From positions 868,001 to 932,000 of the forward strand of contig NZ_SMCS01000002.1 of the NCBI RefSeq assembly GCF_004342265.1: a stretch of 64,000 nucleotides of DNA. Reading direction: 5' to 3'. This stretch comes from Luteibacter rhizovicinus (GTDB lineage Bacteria > Pseudomonadota > Gammaproteobacteria > Xanthomonadales > Rhodanobacteraceae). The position numbers were made by a program, and so were the translations under genes. Under the pieces are notes generated by a model. The model saw only the letters and a list, made by a program, of their open reading frames with translations, did no database searches and was not told the DNA's origin. How positions within the stretch are numbered: position 1 is the stretch's first letter; each line of letters begins with the position of its first letter. This document shows positions 26,310-34,711 of this stretch, one piece after another.

Positions 26310-27338
26310 ATGACCGAAGATACCGCCAGTCCCATATTGCGGGCCGCTGAAATGGGCGATCGCGAATTCCGCGAACTGGCCGATTTCGCGCCGGTAATGA
26401 TCTGGCGCTCCGGGCCGGACAAATTGTGCGACTGGTTCAATCTTTCCTGGCTGGCATTCACCGGACGGTCCATGGCATCCGAACTCGGTTTCGGGTGGGC
26501 GGACGGGGTCCATCCCGACGACCTGGAGCGCTGCGTCGAAATCTATACCAACGCGTTCGACGCACGTCAGCCGTTCTCCATGGAATATCGCCTGCACCGT
26601 GCCGATGGGGAGTTCGTCTGGCTGCTGGACAACGGCGCGCCTTTTTATCGCGATGGCGCGTTCGCCGGCTACATGGGTAGTTGCGTGGACGTGACAGGTC
26701 ACCGCGAGGCGCAACGTGCGCAGCGCATCCTGATCAACGAACTGAACCACCGGGTGAAGAACACCCTGGCCATCGTCCAGGCGATGGCGAACCAGACCTT
26801 CCACGGCGAGCGCACGACGGCGGAATCGCTGGCCATTTTCGACGCGCGCGTCCGGTCGCTGGCCAGCGCGCACGACCTGCTGGTATCGAAAGCATGGAAC
26901 GACGTGCCGTTGCGCCGGATTATCGAGTCGGCCGTCGCGCCCCACGACCCCGGCAACGATCGCATCTTCGCCGACGGGCCGAACCTGATGCTCCGTCCCG
27001 AAACCGCCGTCTCCGTCGCCATGGCCGTCCATGAGCTGTTCACCAACGCGGCGAAATACGGTGCGCTGTCCAACAGCGCGGGAACGGTCACGATGCTCTG
27101 GACCATCGACGATACCCAGAATCCTCCCCGCCTGACCGTGAACTGGAAAGAGCATGGGGGCCCCGTCGTCGTCACGCCGGCCCAACGCGGTTTCGGTACG
27201 CGATTCATCGAACGCGTCCTGGCCGGTCAGGTCGGCGGCACCGCTGTCGTCACCTTCGCGAGCGACGGCCTCGAATGCACGTTCGAGGCTCCCATCCGTA
27301 CCGGGCGCCAGGATCGGAGCGAACGCCGCCGCGCCTGA
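26310..27338 (+). CDS. PAS-domain histidine kinase of the HWE/HisKA_2 type
   Basis: A 342-residue soluble kinase. A PAS domain (about 20-135: FREL-ADFAPVMIWRSG, GWADGVHPDDLERCVEIYTN, YRDGAFAGYMGSCVDVTGHR) precedes the HWE dimerisation helix ELNHRVKNTLAIVQAMANQT with phospho-acceptor His147. The ATPase region has HELFTNAAKYGALS and the WKEHGGP motif, which takes the place of the normal G1 box in HWE kinases. GGAAGGGTGA lies just before the ATG. Such kinases usually drive general stress or light responses through single-domain regulators, none of which is adjacent. It is divergent from the GAF kinase with a 167-base gap. Confidence 0.9.
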   Translation: MTEDTASPILRAAEMGDREFRELADFAPVMIWRSGPDKLCDWFNLSWLAFTGRSMASELGFGWADGVHPDDLERCVEIYTNAFDARQPFSMEYRLHRADGEFVWLLDNGAPFYRDGAFAGYMGSCVDVTGHREAQRAQRILINELNHRVKNTLAIVQAMANQTFHGERTTAESLAIFDARVRSLASAHDLLVSKAWNDVPLRRIIESAVAPHDPGNDRIFADGPNLMLRPETAVSVAMAVHELFTNAAKYGALSNSAGTVTMLWTIDDTQNPPRLTVNWKEHGGPVVVTPAQRGFGTRFIERVLAGQVGGTAVVTFASDGLECTFEAPIRTGRQDRSERRRA

Positions 27339-27474
27339 GTGCGCGCCATTCACCCACGTTGGCGCATCATCTCGTCCGGCGAGGGAAGCCGCACGCCGCT
27401 CGATCAATGCAACCCATTGATATAGATGACAAAGACAAGTCGGATTATCAGGGCAAAAATGTTTCGCTCCGATA

Positions 27475-27504
27475 TGTCGATTCCGGTCGCCGTTGTTCGA
27501 CGTC
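27475..27504 (+). promoter_or_regulatory. Candidate ECF42-type promoter for the DGPF operon
   Basis: TGTCGA (27475-27480) is followed after 17 bases by CGACGTC (27498-27504). This matches the -35 TGTCGA and -10 CGA/TC pattern that I recall for ECF42 sigma factors, and it sits 55-85 bases upstream of the first DGPF gene, as a promoter should. The sigma factor gene is the last gene of the same cluster. Confidence 0.6.
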
Positions 27505-27558
27505 ATCACAAGAGCGCGGGATTCCCCCGCTCGCGCAGCCTTATAAGGAGATACAAAC

Positions 27559-27975
27559 ATGCGTTTCATGGTGATAGTCAAAGCCAATGCGGACTCGGAA
27601 GCTGGCGTGATGCCGAGCCAGGATTTGCTGACCCGGATGGGTCACTACAACGAAGAACTGGTCAAGGCGGGTGTCCTGCTGGCCGCCGACGGCCTGCACC
27701 CCACGTCCCGCGGCGCCCGGGTGCGCTTTACCGGCAACCGGCGCGACGTCATCGACGGGCCCTTCAGCGAAACCAAGGAACTGATCGCTGGCTTCTGGAT
27801 GATCCAGGTCAGGTCGCTCGCCGAGGCCATCGAGTGGGTGAAGCGCGTTCCCATGGAGGATTCGGAAATCGAAATCCGCCAGGTCTTCGAAGCGGAAGAC
27901 TTCGGCGTCGAATTCACGCCCGAGGCCCGCGAGCAGGAAGAACGCATCCGCGCCCATCTCACCGCCAAGCACTAA
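27559..27975 (+). CDS. YciI-like DGPF-domain protein
   Basis: A 138-residue protein of the YCII/DGPF family: RFMVIVKANADSEAG at the start, GARVRFTGNRRDVIDGPFSE (the DGPF motif with its following ETKELIAGFW helix), and IEIRQVFEAEDFG at the end. Members form a ferredoxin-like dimer related to YciI, with a possible enzymatic His/Asp site, but their role is not established. AAGGAG precedes the start. It is the first gene of an ECF42 module (DGPF, VOC, double DGPF, sigma factor), all on the plus strand with short gaps. Confidence 0.92.
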   Translation: MRFMVIVKANADSEAGVMPSQDLLTRMGHYNEELVKAGVLLAADGLHPTSRGARVRFTGNRRDVIDGPFSETKELIAGFWMIQVRSLAEAIEWVKRVPMEDSEIEIRQVFEAEDFGVEFTPEAREQEERIRAHLTAKH

Positions 27976-28003
27976 TTCCCCCCACGTCAAGGATTCCCCG
28001 ATC

Positions 28004-28447
28004 ATGAAACTTCAGCCCTATCTGATCTTCAACGGTAATTGCGAAGAAGCATTCACGTTCTACGAAAAGGCGTTGGGCGGGAAGATCGCGATGATCTCGC
28101 GATTCAAGGAGATGCCGGCATCGCCGGAGCCCAGTAGCGGCGAGGGCTGCGGTCCCGGCGAGATCCCGGCGAACTGGGGCGACAAGCTGATGCACATCCG
28201 GCTGGAAATCGGCGATCAGGTGCTGATGGGTTCGGACAGCCATCCGGCCTATCCGTACAACGGCATCCACGGATGCAATCTGGCCGTTGTCTTCGACGAT
28301 GTGGCTCAGGCCGAGCGTGCGTTCAAGACCCTGAGCGAAGGCGGTCAGGTTACGATGCCTTTCGCACCGACCTTCTGGGCCAAGGGCTTCGGCATGTGTA
28401 TCGACAAATTCGGTGCGCCGTGGATGATCAACGGTCCCCAGATCTGA
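28004..28447 (+). CDS. VOC-family protein, PhnB-like
   Basis: A 147-residue PhnB-type VOC protein: MKLQPYLIFNGNCEEAFTFY, with the EKALGGKIAMISRFKEMPAS insertion, VLMGSDSHPAY, VFDDVAQAERAFKTLSEGGQ and the typical end FGMCIDKFGAPWMINGP. PhnB itself is structurally a VOC protein without proven activity. It lies 28 bases after the first DGPF gene and ten before the double-DGPF gene, so it is in the same operon. Its partnership with DGPF proteins and an ECF42 sigma factor recurs in many genomes. Confidence 0.92.
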   Translation: MKLQPYLIFNGNCEEAFTFYEKALGGKIAMISRFKEMPASPEPSSGEGCGPGEIPANWGDKLMHIRLEIGDQVLMGSDSHPAYPYNGIHGCNLAVVFDDVAQAERAFKTLSEGGQVTMPFAPTFWAKGFGMCIDKFGAPWMINGPQI

Positions 28448-28457
28448 AGGAGTGGCC

Positions 28458-29228
28458 ATGCGATTCCTGATCGTCCGTAAAGCGGACAACGACACAGAAG
28501 CCGGCATGCCGCCCAGCCAGGAATTGCTGGAGGATATGGCGCAATACATCGATACGCTCGCCGCGGAAGGCCGTCTGCATACAGGCGAAGGACTGAAGCC
28601 CAGTTCGCAGGGCGTCCGGGTCACCTTCGCCAACGGTCAGGCCACGGTCGTCGACGGACCGTTCGCGGAAACCAAGGAACTGGTGGCGGGCCTCAGCATC
28701 ATCGAAGCGGAGTCCCTGGACGACGCCGTGGATTGGGTGCGCGGCTGGCCCACTATCGACGGCCATGGCGAGGTCTGCCTCGATATCCGTTCGATGGGTT
28801 GCCCCGGCGGTCTTCCGGGGTTCTCGAATCCCGACAACGACGACGAGGCGACGAAACCCCGCTTCGCCGTGCTGCTGAAGTCCGACGACGATGCCGAACG
28901 CGATGTCGATCCGGGTCCGGTGGTGCTCGGCGCGATGGCCGATGGCATCCGGGCGGGTATCGAGGCTGGCTTTCTGCTTGCCGGCGAAGGCCTGCGTTCG
29001 AGCGCCAGCGCGAAGCGCGTACGGTTCAGCGGCGGCAAACCCGAGGTCATCGACGGACCGTTCGCCGAGGTGAAGGAGCTGGTCGCCGGTTACTGGATTC
29101 TGCGCATGGCCTCCATCGACGATGTCATCGAATGGGTGAAGGGTTATCCGTTCCCGAACCGCCATTCGGCCCGGGTGGAAATCCGTCAGCTTTACGAGGT
29201 TTCCGAGCTGGTATCGGCGGCGACCTGA
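28458..29228 (+). CDS. Tandem DGPF (YCII) protein
   Basis: A 256-residue protein made of two DGPF/YCII domains in a row. The first (1-117) carries FANGQATVVDGPFAETKELV, the second (about 135-250) carries FSGGKPEVIDGPFAEVKELV. The two halves match each other and the separate DGPF gene upstream, so this is an internal duplication that replaces the usual homodimer by a single chain. The start ATG 28458 has AAGGAG eight bases upstream. A REP hairpin follows the stop codon and separates it from the sigma factor gene. Confidence 0.92.
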   Translation: MRFLIVRKADNDTEAGMPPSQELLEDMAQYIDTLAAEGRLHTGEGLKPSSQGVRVTFANGQATVVDGPFAETKELVAGLSIIEAESLDDAVDWVRGWPTIDGHGEVCLDIRSMGCPGGLPGFSNPDNDDEATKPRFAVLLKSDDDAERDVDPGPVVLGAMADGIRAGIEAGFLLAGEGLRSSASAKRVRFSGGKPEVIDGPFAEVKELVAGYWILRMASIDDVIEWVKGYPFPNRHSARVEIRQLYEVSELVSAAT

Positions 29229-29249
29229 CTGGCTTGTTGTCCGGGATTG

Positions 29250-29277
29250 TGTAGGAGCGCTCAAGAGCGCTCCTACA
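29250..29277. repeat. REP palindrome (TGTAGGAGCGCTC family)
   Basis: TGTAGGAGCGCTC-aa-GAGCGCTCCTACA, a perfect 13-bp stem with a two-base loop. The same 28-bp element, with TT in the loop, occurs at 57966-57993, and a diverged pair forms the REPIN at 47732. It lies between the double-DGPF gene and the sigma factor gene and may also act as a terminator or RNA stabiliser. Confidence 0.8.
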
Positions 29278-29347
29278 ACGTAAACGCATGGATATTGCCG
29301 CACCGTGCCTTGCGCAACCGGTGGAGGCGGTGGTGTGATCGGTGGCT

Positions 29348-30619
29348 ATGACCGCTACCGAAACCCACCGTGCCATCGATGCGATCTGGAAGATCGAATC
29401 GCCACGTCTTATCGCCGGCATCGCCCGCCTCGTACGCGATGTCGGGTTAGCCGAGGAGCTGGCGCAGGATGCGCTGGTCGCCGCGCTGGAAAACTGGCCC
29501 AGAGCCGGCGTGCCGGACAATCCGGGCGCATGGCTGATGGCCACCGCGAAGCATCGCGCGATCGATCGCATCCGCCGCGAGCGCATGGCCGGCCGCAAGG
29601 TCGAGGCCCTCGCGTACGACGTGGAAACGTTGGCCGAGTCGGAAAACGACGCGCTGATCGACTCGATCGACGACGACATAGGCGACGACCTGTTGCGCCT
29701 GATCTTCGTTGCCTGCCATCCCGTGCTTTCGCTCGACGCGCAACTGGCGCTGACACTGCGCCTGCTGGGCGGCCTGACGACGGAGGAGATTGCCCGCGCG
29801 TTCCTCGTGCCCGAACCGACGATCGCCCAGCGGATCGTGCGCGCCAAGCGGACCCTGGCCGACGCGGGCGTGCCGTTCGAAGTGCCTCGTGGCGACGAAT
29901 TGCAGGCGCGGCTCGCTTCCGTACTCAAGGTCGTCTATCTCATCTTCAACGAAGGCTATACCGCGACCGCGGGTGGCGACTGGATGCGCCCCACCCTGTG
30001 CGAGGACGCACTGCGCCTTGGCCGCGTGCTGGTCGGGCTGATGCCGCACGAGCCTGAAGTGCACGGCCTGGTCGCCCTGCTGGAAATTCAGGCGTCGCGC
30101 GCCGGTGCGCGACTGGGACCGGCCGGCGAACCGATCCTGCTTCTTGACCAGGATCGCGCACGCTGGGACCGACTGCTGATCCGTCGCGGCCTGGCGGCGC
30201 TGGAACTGGCCGAGCGGCTGCGCGATGCGCGCGGCCCGTATACGTTGCAGGCCGCCATCGCGGCATGTCACGCGCGTGCGCTGGTCGCCGAACAGACGGA
30301 CTGGACGCGCATCGCGTCGCTCTATGCCGAACTCATGGCGTTGAACCCGTCGCCCATCGTGGAGCTGAATCGCGCCGTGGCCGTGTCGATGGCCGCCGGT
30401 CCGGACGCGGGACTCGCCATCGTCGACACGTTGCTGGACGAGCCTTCGCTAAAGAACTACCACCTGCTGCCCAGCGTACGCGGCGATTTCCTGTTCCGGC
30501 TGGGTCGCCTGGACGAAGCCCGGCAGGAATTCGAACGGGCCGGCAGTCTTGCGCGCAATGCACGCGAACAGGCGTTGCTGGCGGCGCGTGCGGAGGCGTG
30601 TTCGCGCGGTGCGGCGTAA
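29348..30619 (+). CDS. ECF42-type RNA polymerase sigma factor with TPR-like extension
   Basis: A 423-residue sigma-70 family protein. Region 2 (IARLVRDVGLAEELAQDALV, PGAWLMATAKHRAIDRIRRE) and region 4 (LTLRLLGGLTTEEIARAFLV, PTIAQRIVRAKRTL) occupy the first 190 residues. A helical C-terminal extension of about 230 residues (LIFNEGYTATAGG, LRRGLAALELAERL-like, NPSPIVELNRAVAVSMAAGP) is the ECF42 hallmark (DUF6596/TPR-like) and is thought to control activity in place of an anti-sigma factor. No anti-sigma gene is present. It closes the DGPF-VOC-DGPF cluster, the conserved ECF42 setting. ATG 29348 is preferred; a GTG two codons earlier is possible. Confidence 0.94.
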   Translation: MTATETHRAIDAIWKIESPRLIAGIARLVRDVGLAEELAQDALVAALENWPRAGVPDNPGAWLMATAKHRAIDRIRRERMAGRKVEALAYDVETLAESENDALIDSIDDDIGDDLLRLIFVACHPVLSLDAQLALTLRLLGGLTTEEIARAFLVPEPTIAQRIVRAKRTLADAGVPFEVPRGDELQARLASVLKVVYLIFNEGYTATAGGDWMRPTLCEDALRLGRVLVGLMPHEPEVHGLVALLEIQASRAGARLGPAGEPILLLDQDRARWDRLLIRRGLAALELAERLRDARGPYTLQAAIAACHARALVAEQTDWTRIASLYAELMALNPSPIVELNRAVAVSMAAGPDAGLAIVDTLLDEPSLKNYHLLPSVRGDFLFRLGRLDEARQEFERAGSLARNAREQALLAARAEACSRGAA

Positions 30620-30643
30620 ACTTCGCGAATGAACATCGGACGA

Positions 30644-31123
30644 TTAATGACGGACTTCGAACTCGACGTCCGTACCGTCCGACAGGCCCTGAATCGCTTC
30701 GATCAATTCGCCGGTTTCGCTGAAGTGCTCGATGGCGGGTACGGGCCGCATGTTGTGCGGCTCGTAGACGCCATCGGCGAACACCGGCAACGTGACATAG
30801 GTGTAACACTCGCCGGGACGCAGAACCTTGCCTTCGTCGCGCAGTGCTTCGATCAGCAGCGGTAGCAACCAGTCGTCCTGTACGTCCTTGCCGCGCAGCA
30901 GTTCGTTGAATTCCGGCACGGTCTCCGCGACCTTGTCGTTCTCGCCGGTGCCCGTATTGAGCCAGTACACGCCGCCCTCGTCCGCTTCGTAGAACATATC
31001 GCCCAGGGCCGTGAACAGCAGCGGTGTAAACGCGATGCCAACGCGCCATTCCCAGGCCTTCGCAAGGGCTTCGATAGCCTCGGCGTCGGGCTTGCAGATG
31101 AGATCGTCCCAGGTGAGGGCCAT
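30644..31123 (-). CDS. Tdi1-type (DUF1851) immunity-like protein
   Basis: A 159-residue cytosolic protein. The N-terminal WDDLICKPDAEAIEALAKAWEW-like start, the central GDMFYEADEGGVYWLNTGTG and the C-terminal RPGECYTYVTLPVFADGVYE followed by HFSETGELIEAIQGLSDGTD fit the GAD-like/DUF1851 family called T6SS immunity protein Tdi1. Tdi1 protects against the type VI DNase Tde1. No effector or type VI gene lies nearby, so this is an orphan whose real role is open. AGGAA precedes the ATG at 31123. It is convergent with the sigma factor gene, 24 bases away. Confidence 0.75.
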   Translation of the reverse strand: MALTWDDLICKPDAEAIEALAKAWEWRVGIAFTPLLFTALGDMFYEADEGGVYWLNTGTGENDKVAETVPEFNELLRGKDVQDDWLLPLLIEALRDEGKVLRPGECYTYVTLPVFADGVYEPHNMRPVPAIEHFSETGELIEAIQGLSDGTDVEFEVRH

Positions 31124-31149
31124 GGCGGGTTCCTGCGTTCGTCGGGCGT

Positions 31150-32310
31150 CTATTTTACTCCGCCGTCCACGGCGGCGGTAACCGCGTCGATGAAAGCCTG
31201 GCGGGCGCGCGTCTGCGCGCTGTCCGTGGCCACCGGCCATGCGGCCAGCTGCACGATCGCCAGGTGTCGCGAAGGATCGAGATAAAGGACCTGTCCGAAA
31301 ATACCCAGGCCCGCGTAACGCCCACCGTCGAAGGTCCACCACTGATAACCGTAACCCCGGCCCGGCGCGCCGATGTCGGCATGCTTGCGCGTGGCATCGG
31401 CCAGCCAGCCGTCCGCCAGCACCGGCTTGCCGTTCGCGACACCGCCATCGAGAAGGAACTGCCCCATGCGGGCATAGTCGGACAGCGTGGCCGAAACGCC
31501 CGAGCCGCCCGCCTCGGTGCCGTCGACGGGGTCTTTCAGCCAGATGGCGTCCTGCGCCATGCCATACGGTTTCCAGATTTTTTCCGACAGGTACGCTGCC
31601 AGCGTGCGGCCGGTGGCCCGCGTTACCAGGATGCCGATCAGGTCTGTCTCGCCCGTCTTGTAGACCCACCGGGTGCCCGGCTTCGATTCGGACGGCAATT
31701 TCGCCATATAGGAAACGAGGAGGGGCGTGCCCGGAACGCGCGCGCCTTCGTACATCTGCGCGACGTCCGAGTTCGGATCCACATAGTCCTCGTTCCAGCG
31801 GACGCCCGACGTCATCGTCAGAAGCTGGCGCACGGTCACGTCGCGGTATCCGCTGTCCGATAGCGCGGGGATGTATCGGGTCACCGGATCGTCGAGGTCG
31901 TGGATGCTGCCGTCGCGCAGCGCCGCACCCACCAGCGTGGATGTGAACGACTTCGCGACCGAAAAGGAGGTCCAGTGCTGGGTCGGGCCGAAACCGAGGC
32001 CGTAGCGTTCGAGCCGGACCTTGCCGTCCTGGAGCACCATGATCCCCGCCACGTGGTGGTCGGACATATAGCTGTCGAGCGTGGTTCCGTCGTTCCAGCG
32101 CGGCAGCAACGGCGCGCCCGCCGGCAGCGCGTGCACGTTCGTGCCATGCGCGATCCGGTTGCTGGCGTACTGCGTTTCCATGGCGCGGAAGTGGGTTTCG
32201 CGCTGGCTCTGGTTCCAGAACAGGACGTCGGTGCGGCGAGCCGATGGCGTCGTCGCGCAGGCAGCGCAGAGACCGAGCGCCGCGATGCAGAAAAGTCGAT
32301 AGAGACGCAT
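31150..32310 (-). CDS. Serine hydrolase (class C beta-lactamase fold), probable lipoprotein
   Basis: A 386-residue exported protein. The N-terminus MRLYRLFCIAALGLCAACAT ends in a Cys that may be lipidated, although the lipobox (CAAC) is not ideal. The hydrolase domain has the nucleophile motif S-V-A-K (TSFSVAKSFTST), a Tyr motif VYKTGETD, and YGYQWWTFDGG near the end. It resembles the EstB/6-aminohexanoate-dimer hydrolase branch. ATG 32310 is the start; the open frame continues upstream only as antisense shadow. It is 18 bases downstream of the membrane gene that follows modC, so it may be the last gene of that transcript. Confidence 0.87.
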   Translation of the reverse strand: MRLYRLFCIAALGLCAACATTPSARRTDVLFWNQSQRETHFRAMETQYASNRIAHGTNVHALPAGAPLLPRWNDGTTLDSYMSDHHVAGIMVLQDGKVRLERYGLGFGPTQHWTSFSVAKSFTSTLVGAALRDGSIHDLDDPVTRYIPALSDSGYRDVTVRQLLTMTSGVRWNEDYVDPNSDVAQMYEGARVPGTPLLVSYMAKLPSESKPGTRWVYKTGETDLIGILVTRATGRTLAAYLSEKIWKPYGMAQDAIWLKDPVDGTEAGGSGVSATLSDYARMGQFLLDGGVANGKPVLADGWLADATRKHADIGAPGRGYGYQWWTFDGGRYAGLGIFGQVLYLDPSRHLAIVQLAAWPVATDSAQTRARQAFIDAVTAAVDGGVK

Positions 32311-32327
32311 GGTTTTACCTGGGTAGT

Positions 32328-33308
32328 TCAGCGACTGGGAACAGCCGCGGAGTCCCTGCGCAACAGGGCGCGACGGCGGATCTCGAACGCCACCAGCGCC
32401 AGCGACGAAAGAAAGAACGGAACCAGGCCGTAGATGACCCGGTAGGCCAGCAGCGCCGCGAGTACCTGTGGCCGTGCCTGCTCGGGAAACGCTACGAGCG
32501 TCAACGCCTCGAATGCACCGATGCCGCCCGGTGCGTTGCTGACGATGCCTGCGATGACCGCACCCATGTAGATCGGAATGAAGTCGACGAAATCGCCGGC
32601 GATTTCCGGCGGCAGTAAAAGATACATGGCGGCAATCGCGCCGCTCATTTCCACGACGCCGATCGCGATCTGCGCACCGGCGGATCGTGCGGAGGGTACG
32701 GGCGTCGAGAATTTTCCGATGCGCAGGTCGGTGTGTTTGCCCGAGAGCCACATCAGCAACGCGCCGAAGGCCGCGATCAGGGCAACGCCCGGCCAGCGTC
32801 CCCAGCCGTTGGTGATCGACGGTTCGAGCATCAGCGCGATGCACGTTATCGCGGCGAAACCCATGGCGACGCTGAAGCCAACCAGGCCGACGATGCGCGC
32901 GACGTCGGGAGCGGTGACGCCGCGCATGGCCAGCAGGCGATAACGCAGCGCCGTACCCGTGATCGCGTGGAATCCGAGTGCGTTGCAGACGGCATGCGAC
33001 GTGGCACCGGAGAACAATGCCATGCGCGTGGAAACCTGCCCCGGTACGACGGTGCGAACGGCGAACAGATCGTAGGTGGCGAGCGCGGCCCAGCTGACCA
33101 GCGTCGCCGCGACGGAGCCGACGACGTGCCAGCGCGGCGTACGTTCCAGCGCCGCCAGCACGTCGTGCCAGGCCATCTTCGAAATGTATTTGTTCAGCAC
33201 CCACGCGGCGCCAGCCACCACGAGGATCGCGAGCACGTAGTGCACCGATTTGCCCAGCCAGGCCTTATGGGGTTGGGCGTTGTCCGGAGGACGGGTGGTG
33301 CGGTTCAC
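32328..33308 (-). CDS. Flippase-like membrane protein (UPF0104 / LPG synthase TM domain)
   Basis: A 326-residue inner-membrane protein with about eight transmembrane helices. It matches the lysylphosphatidylglycerol synthase transmembrane domain family: YVLAILVVAGAAWVLNKYIS, ALGFHAITGTALRYRLLAMR, and the conserved NAPGGIGAFEALTLVAFPEQ. Members without the synthase domain are thought to move lipids across the membrane. Translation starts at a GTG whose bases overlap the modC stop (CAGTGA), so it is coupled to modC. A lipid-type transporter coupled to the molybdate operon is unusual. Confidence 0.85.
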   Translation of the reverse strand: MNRTTRPPDNAQPHKAWLGKSVHYVLAILVVAGAAWVLNKYISKMAWHDVLAALERTPRWHVVGSVAATLVSWAALATYDLFAVRTVVPGQVSTRMALFSGATSHAVCNALGFHAITGTALRYRLLAMRGVTAPDVARIVGLVGFSVAMGFAAITCIALMLEPSITNGWGRWPGVALIAAFGALLMWLSGKHTDLRIGKFSTPVPSARSAGAQIAIGVVEMSGAIAAMYLLLPPEIAGDFVDFIPIYMGAVIAGIVSNAPGGIGAFEALTLVAFPEQARPQVLAALLAYRVIYGLVPFFLSSLALVAFEIRRRALLRRDSAAVPSR

Positions 33309-34027
33309 TGGGGTTCGATGTCCGTGCGCAGGGGACCCGCGTCGCGTGCCGGGGGTCGCGCATCTTCCCACAACCGGCCATCCCTGATTTCGATGGTGTG
33401 ACCGTCGAGCGCGTCCACATCGTCCGGATCGTGGGTGATGACCAGCAACTGGAGGTCCAGGCGCGCCTGTAGTTCGCGCAGTTCGCGACGCATACGGCCG
33501 CGCAGGGCCGGATCGAGTGCGGCGAAAGGTTCGTCGAGCAGGACGATACCCGGCTCGCTGGCCAGCGCGCGTGCCAGCGCGACGCGCTGGCGCTGGCCGC
33601 CGGAAATGCGCGCGGGGTAGCTGTCGGCGATGCCGCGCAGTTCGAAGGTATCGAGCCAGTGCGCGACGGCCCGGCCGCGCTCGCGACGCGACGGATTCAG
33701 GAGACCGCTCGTTAACCCGAAGCCGATGTTCTGTGCCACGGTCAGGTGTGGAAACAACGCATAGTCCTGAAACAGGTAGGCGACCTGACGATGCCTTGGC
33801 GCGAGGTCGACCCCCGTCGAGGCATCGAACAGCACGCGATTCCGTACGCGGATATGGCCTGCGTCGGGCGTGAGCAGGCCGGCGATAGCGCGCAGGGTGA
33901 GGCTCTTGCCCGCGCCGGACGGACCAAAAAGCACGATGCGCCGGCTGTCCGACGAGAACGCGACATCGAGCGTGAAGCGCCGATCGTCCGCCGAGAGTTC
34001 TTTCACGATCGCGACATCGACCGTCAT
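33305..34027 (-). CDS. modC: Molybdate ABC transporter ATP-binding protein ModC
   Basis: A 240-residue ABC ATPase with Walker A GPSGAGKS, Q loop FQDYALFPH, signature ISGGQRQRVALARAL, Walker B IVLLDEPFAALD and H loop ITHD. It is shorter than E. coli ModC (352) because the C-terminal molybdate-binding MOP domain is missing. It drives ModB in molybdate uptake for molybdenum cofactor. Its start overlaps the modB stop (ATGA) and its stop overlaps the next start (GTGA), so the four genes are one translationally coupled operon. Confidence 0.93.
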   Translation of the reverse strand: MTVDVAIVKELSADDRRFTLDVAFSSDSRRIVLFGPSGAGKSLTLRAIAGLLTPDAGHIRVRNRVLFDASTGVDLAPRHRQVAYLFQDYALFPHLTVAQNIGFGLTSGLLNPSRRERGRAVAHWLDTFELRGIADSYPARISGGQRQRVALARALASEPGIVLLDEPFAALDPALRGRMRRELRELQARLDLQLLVITHDPDDVDALDGHTIEIRDGRLWEDARPPARDAGPLRTDIEPQ

Positions 34028-34704
34028 GAGCGATGCCTCCGGATATTCGCCCGATCGGGCGACAGCCAACCGGCAAGCAACAACGCAATCACGCAGGTGA
34101 CCGACGTCACGAGGACCATCGTACCGGCGGTCGCGTCGTCGCCGGCCTGTACCGCGGCATAGATCGCCACGGAAAGCGTCTGCGTACGCCCCGGAAGATT
34201 GCCGGCGATCATCAGGGTCGCACCGAACTCGCCGAGCGCACGCGCAAAGGCGAGCAGCGCACCGGCGGTGATGCCGCGCGCGGCCAACGGCAGCGACACG
34301 CGAAAGAACACCGCCAGTTCGCGCAGGCCAAGCACGCGCGCGGCGTCCTCCAGTTGCGGGTCGACGTTCTCGAACGCGGCGCGGGCCGCCTTTTGCACCA
34401 GCGGGAACGCCACCAGCGTCGATGCGATCACCGCACCCTGCCACGTAAAAACCAGCTGGATACCGACGCGATCCAGCCATTCGCCGAACACCCCGCGACG
34501 ACCCAGCAACACGAGCAGGTAATAGCCGAGAACGGTCGGTGGAAGCACCAGCGGAAGGGTAAGGATCGAATCGACCACTTCGCGAGCGGGCGAACGCCAG
34601 CGAGACAGGCCGAACGCAACCGCCACGCCCAGGACGAGATTGATCGCCGTCGCCCATAGCGCCACCTTCAACGAGAGCGCGAGCGGTATCCAGATCGCGC
34701 TCAC
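34024..34704 (-). CDS. modB: Molybdate ABC transporter permease ModB
   Basis: A 226-residue permease with five transmembrane helices. The family signatures are WIPLALSLKVALWATAINLV at the start, LTLPLVLPPTVLGYYLLVLL, and the EAA cytoplasmic loop (EDAARVLGLRELAVFFRVSL) that docks on ModC, followed by ARALGEFGATLMIAGNLPG. Length and order are those of ModB. It lies seven bases after modA and overlaps modC by four. Confidence 0.96.
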   Translation of the reverse strand: MSAIWIPLALSLKVALWATAINLVLGVAVAFGLSRWRSPAREVVDSILTLPLVLPPTVLGYYLLVLLGRRGVFGEWLDRVGIQLVFTWQGAVIASTLVAFPLVQKAARAAFENVDPQLEDAARVLGLRELAVFFRVSLPLAARGITAGALLAFARALGEFGATLMIAGNLPGRTQTLSVAIYAAVQAGDDATAGTMVLVTSVTCVIALLLAGWLSPDRANIRRHRS

Positions 34705-34711
34705 AGGAGTC

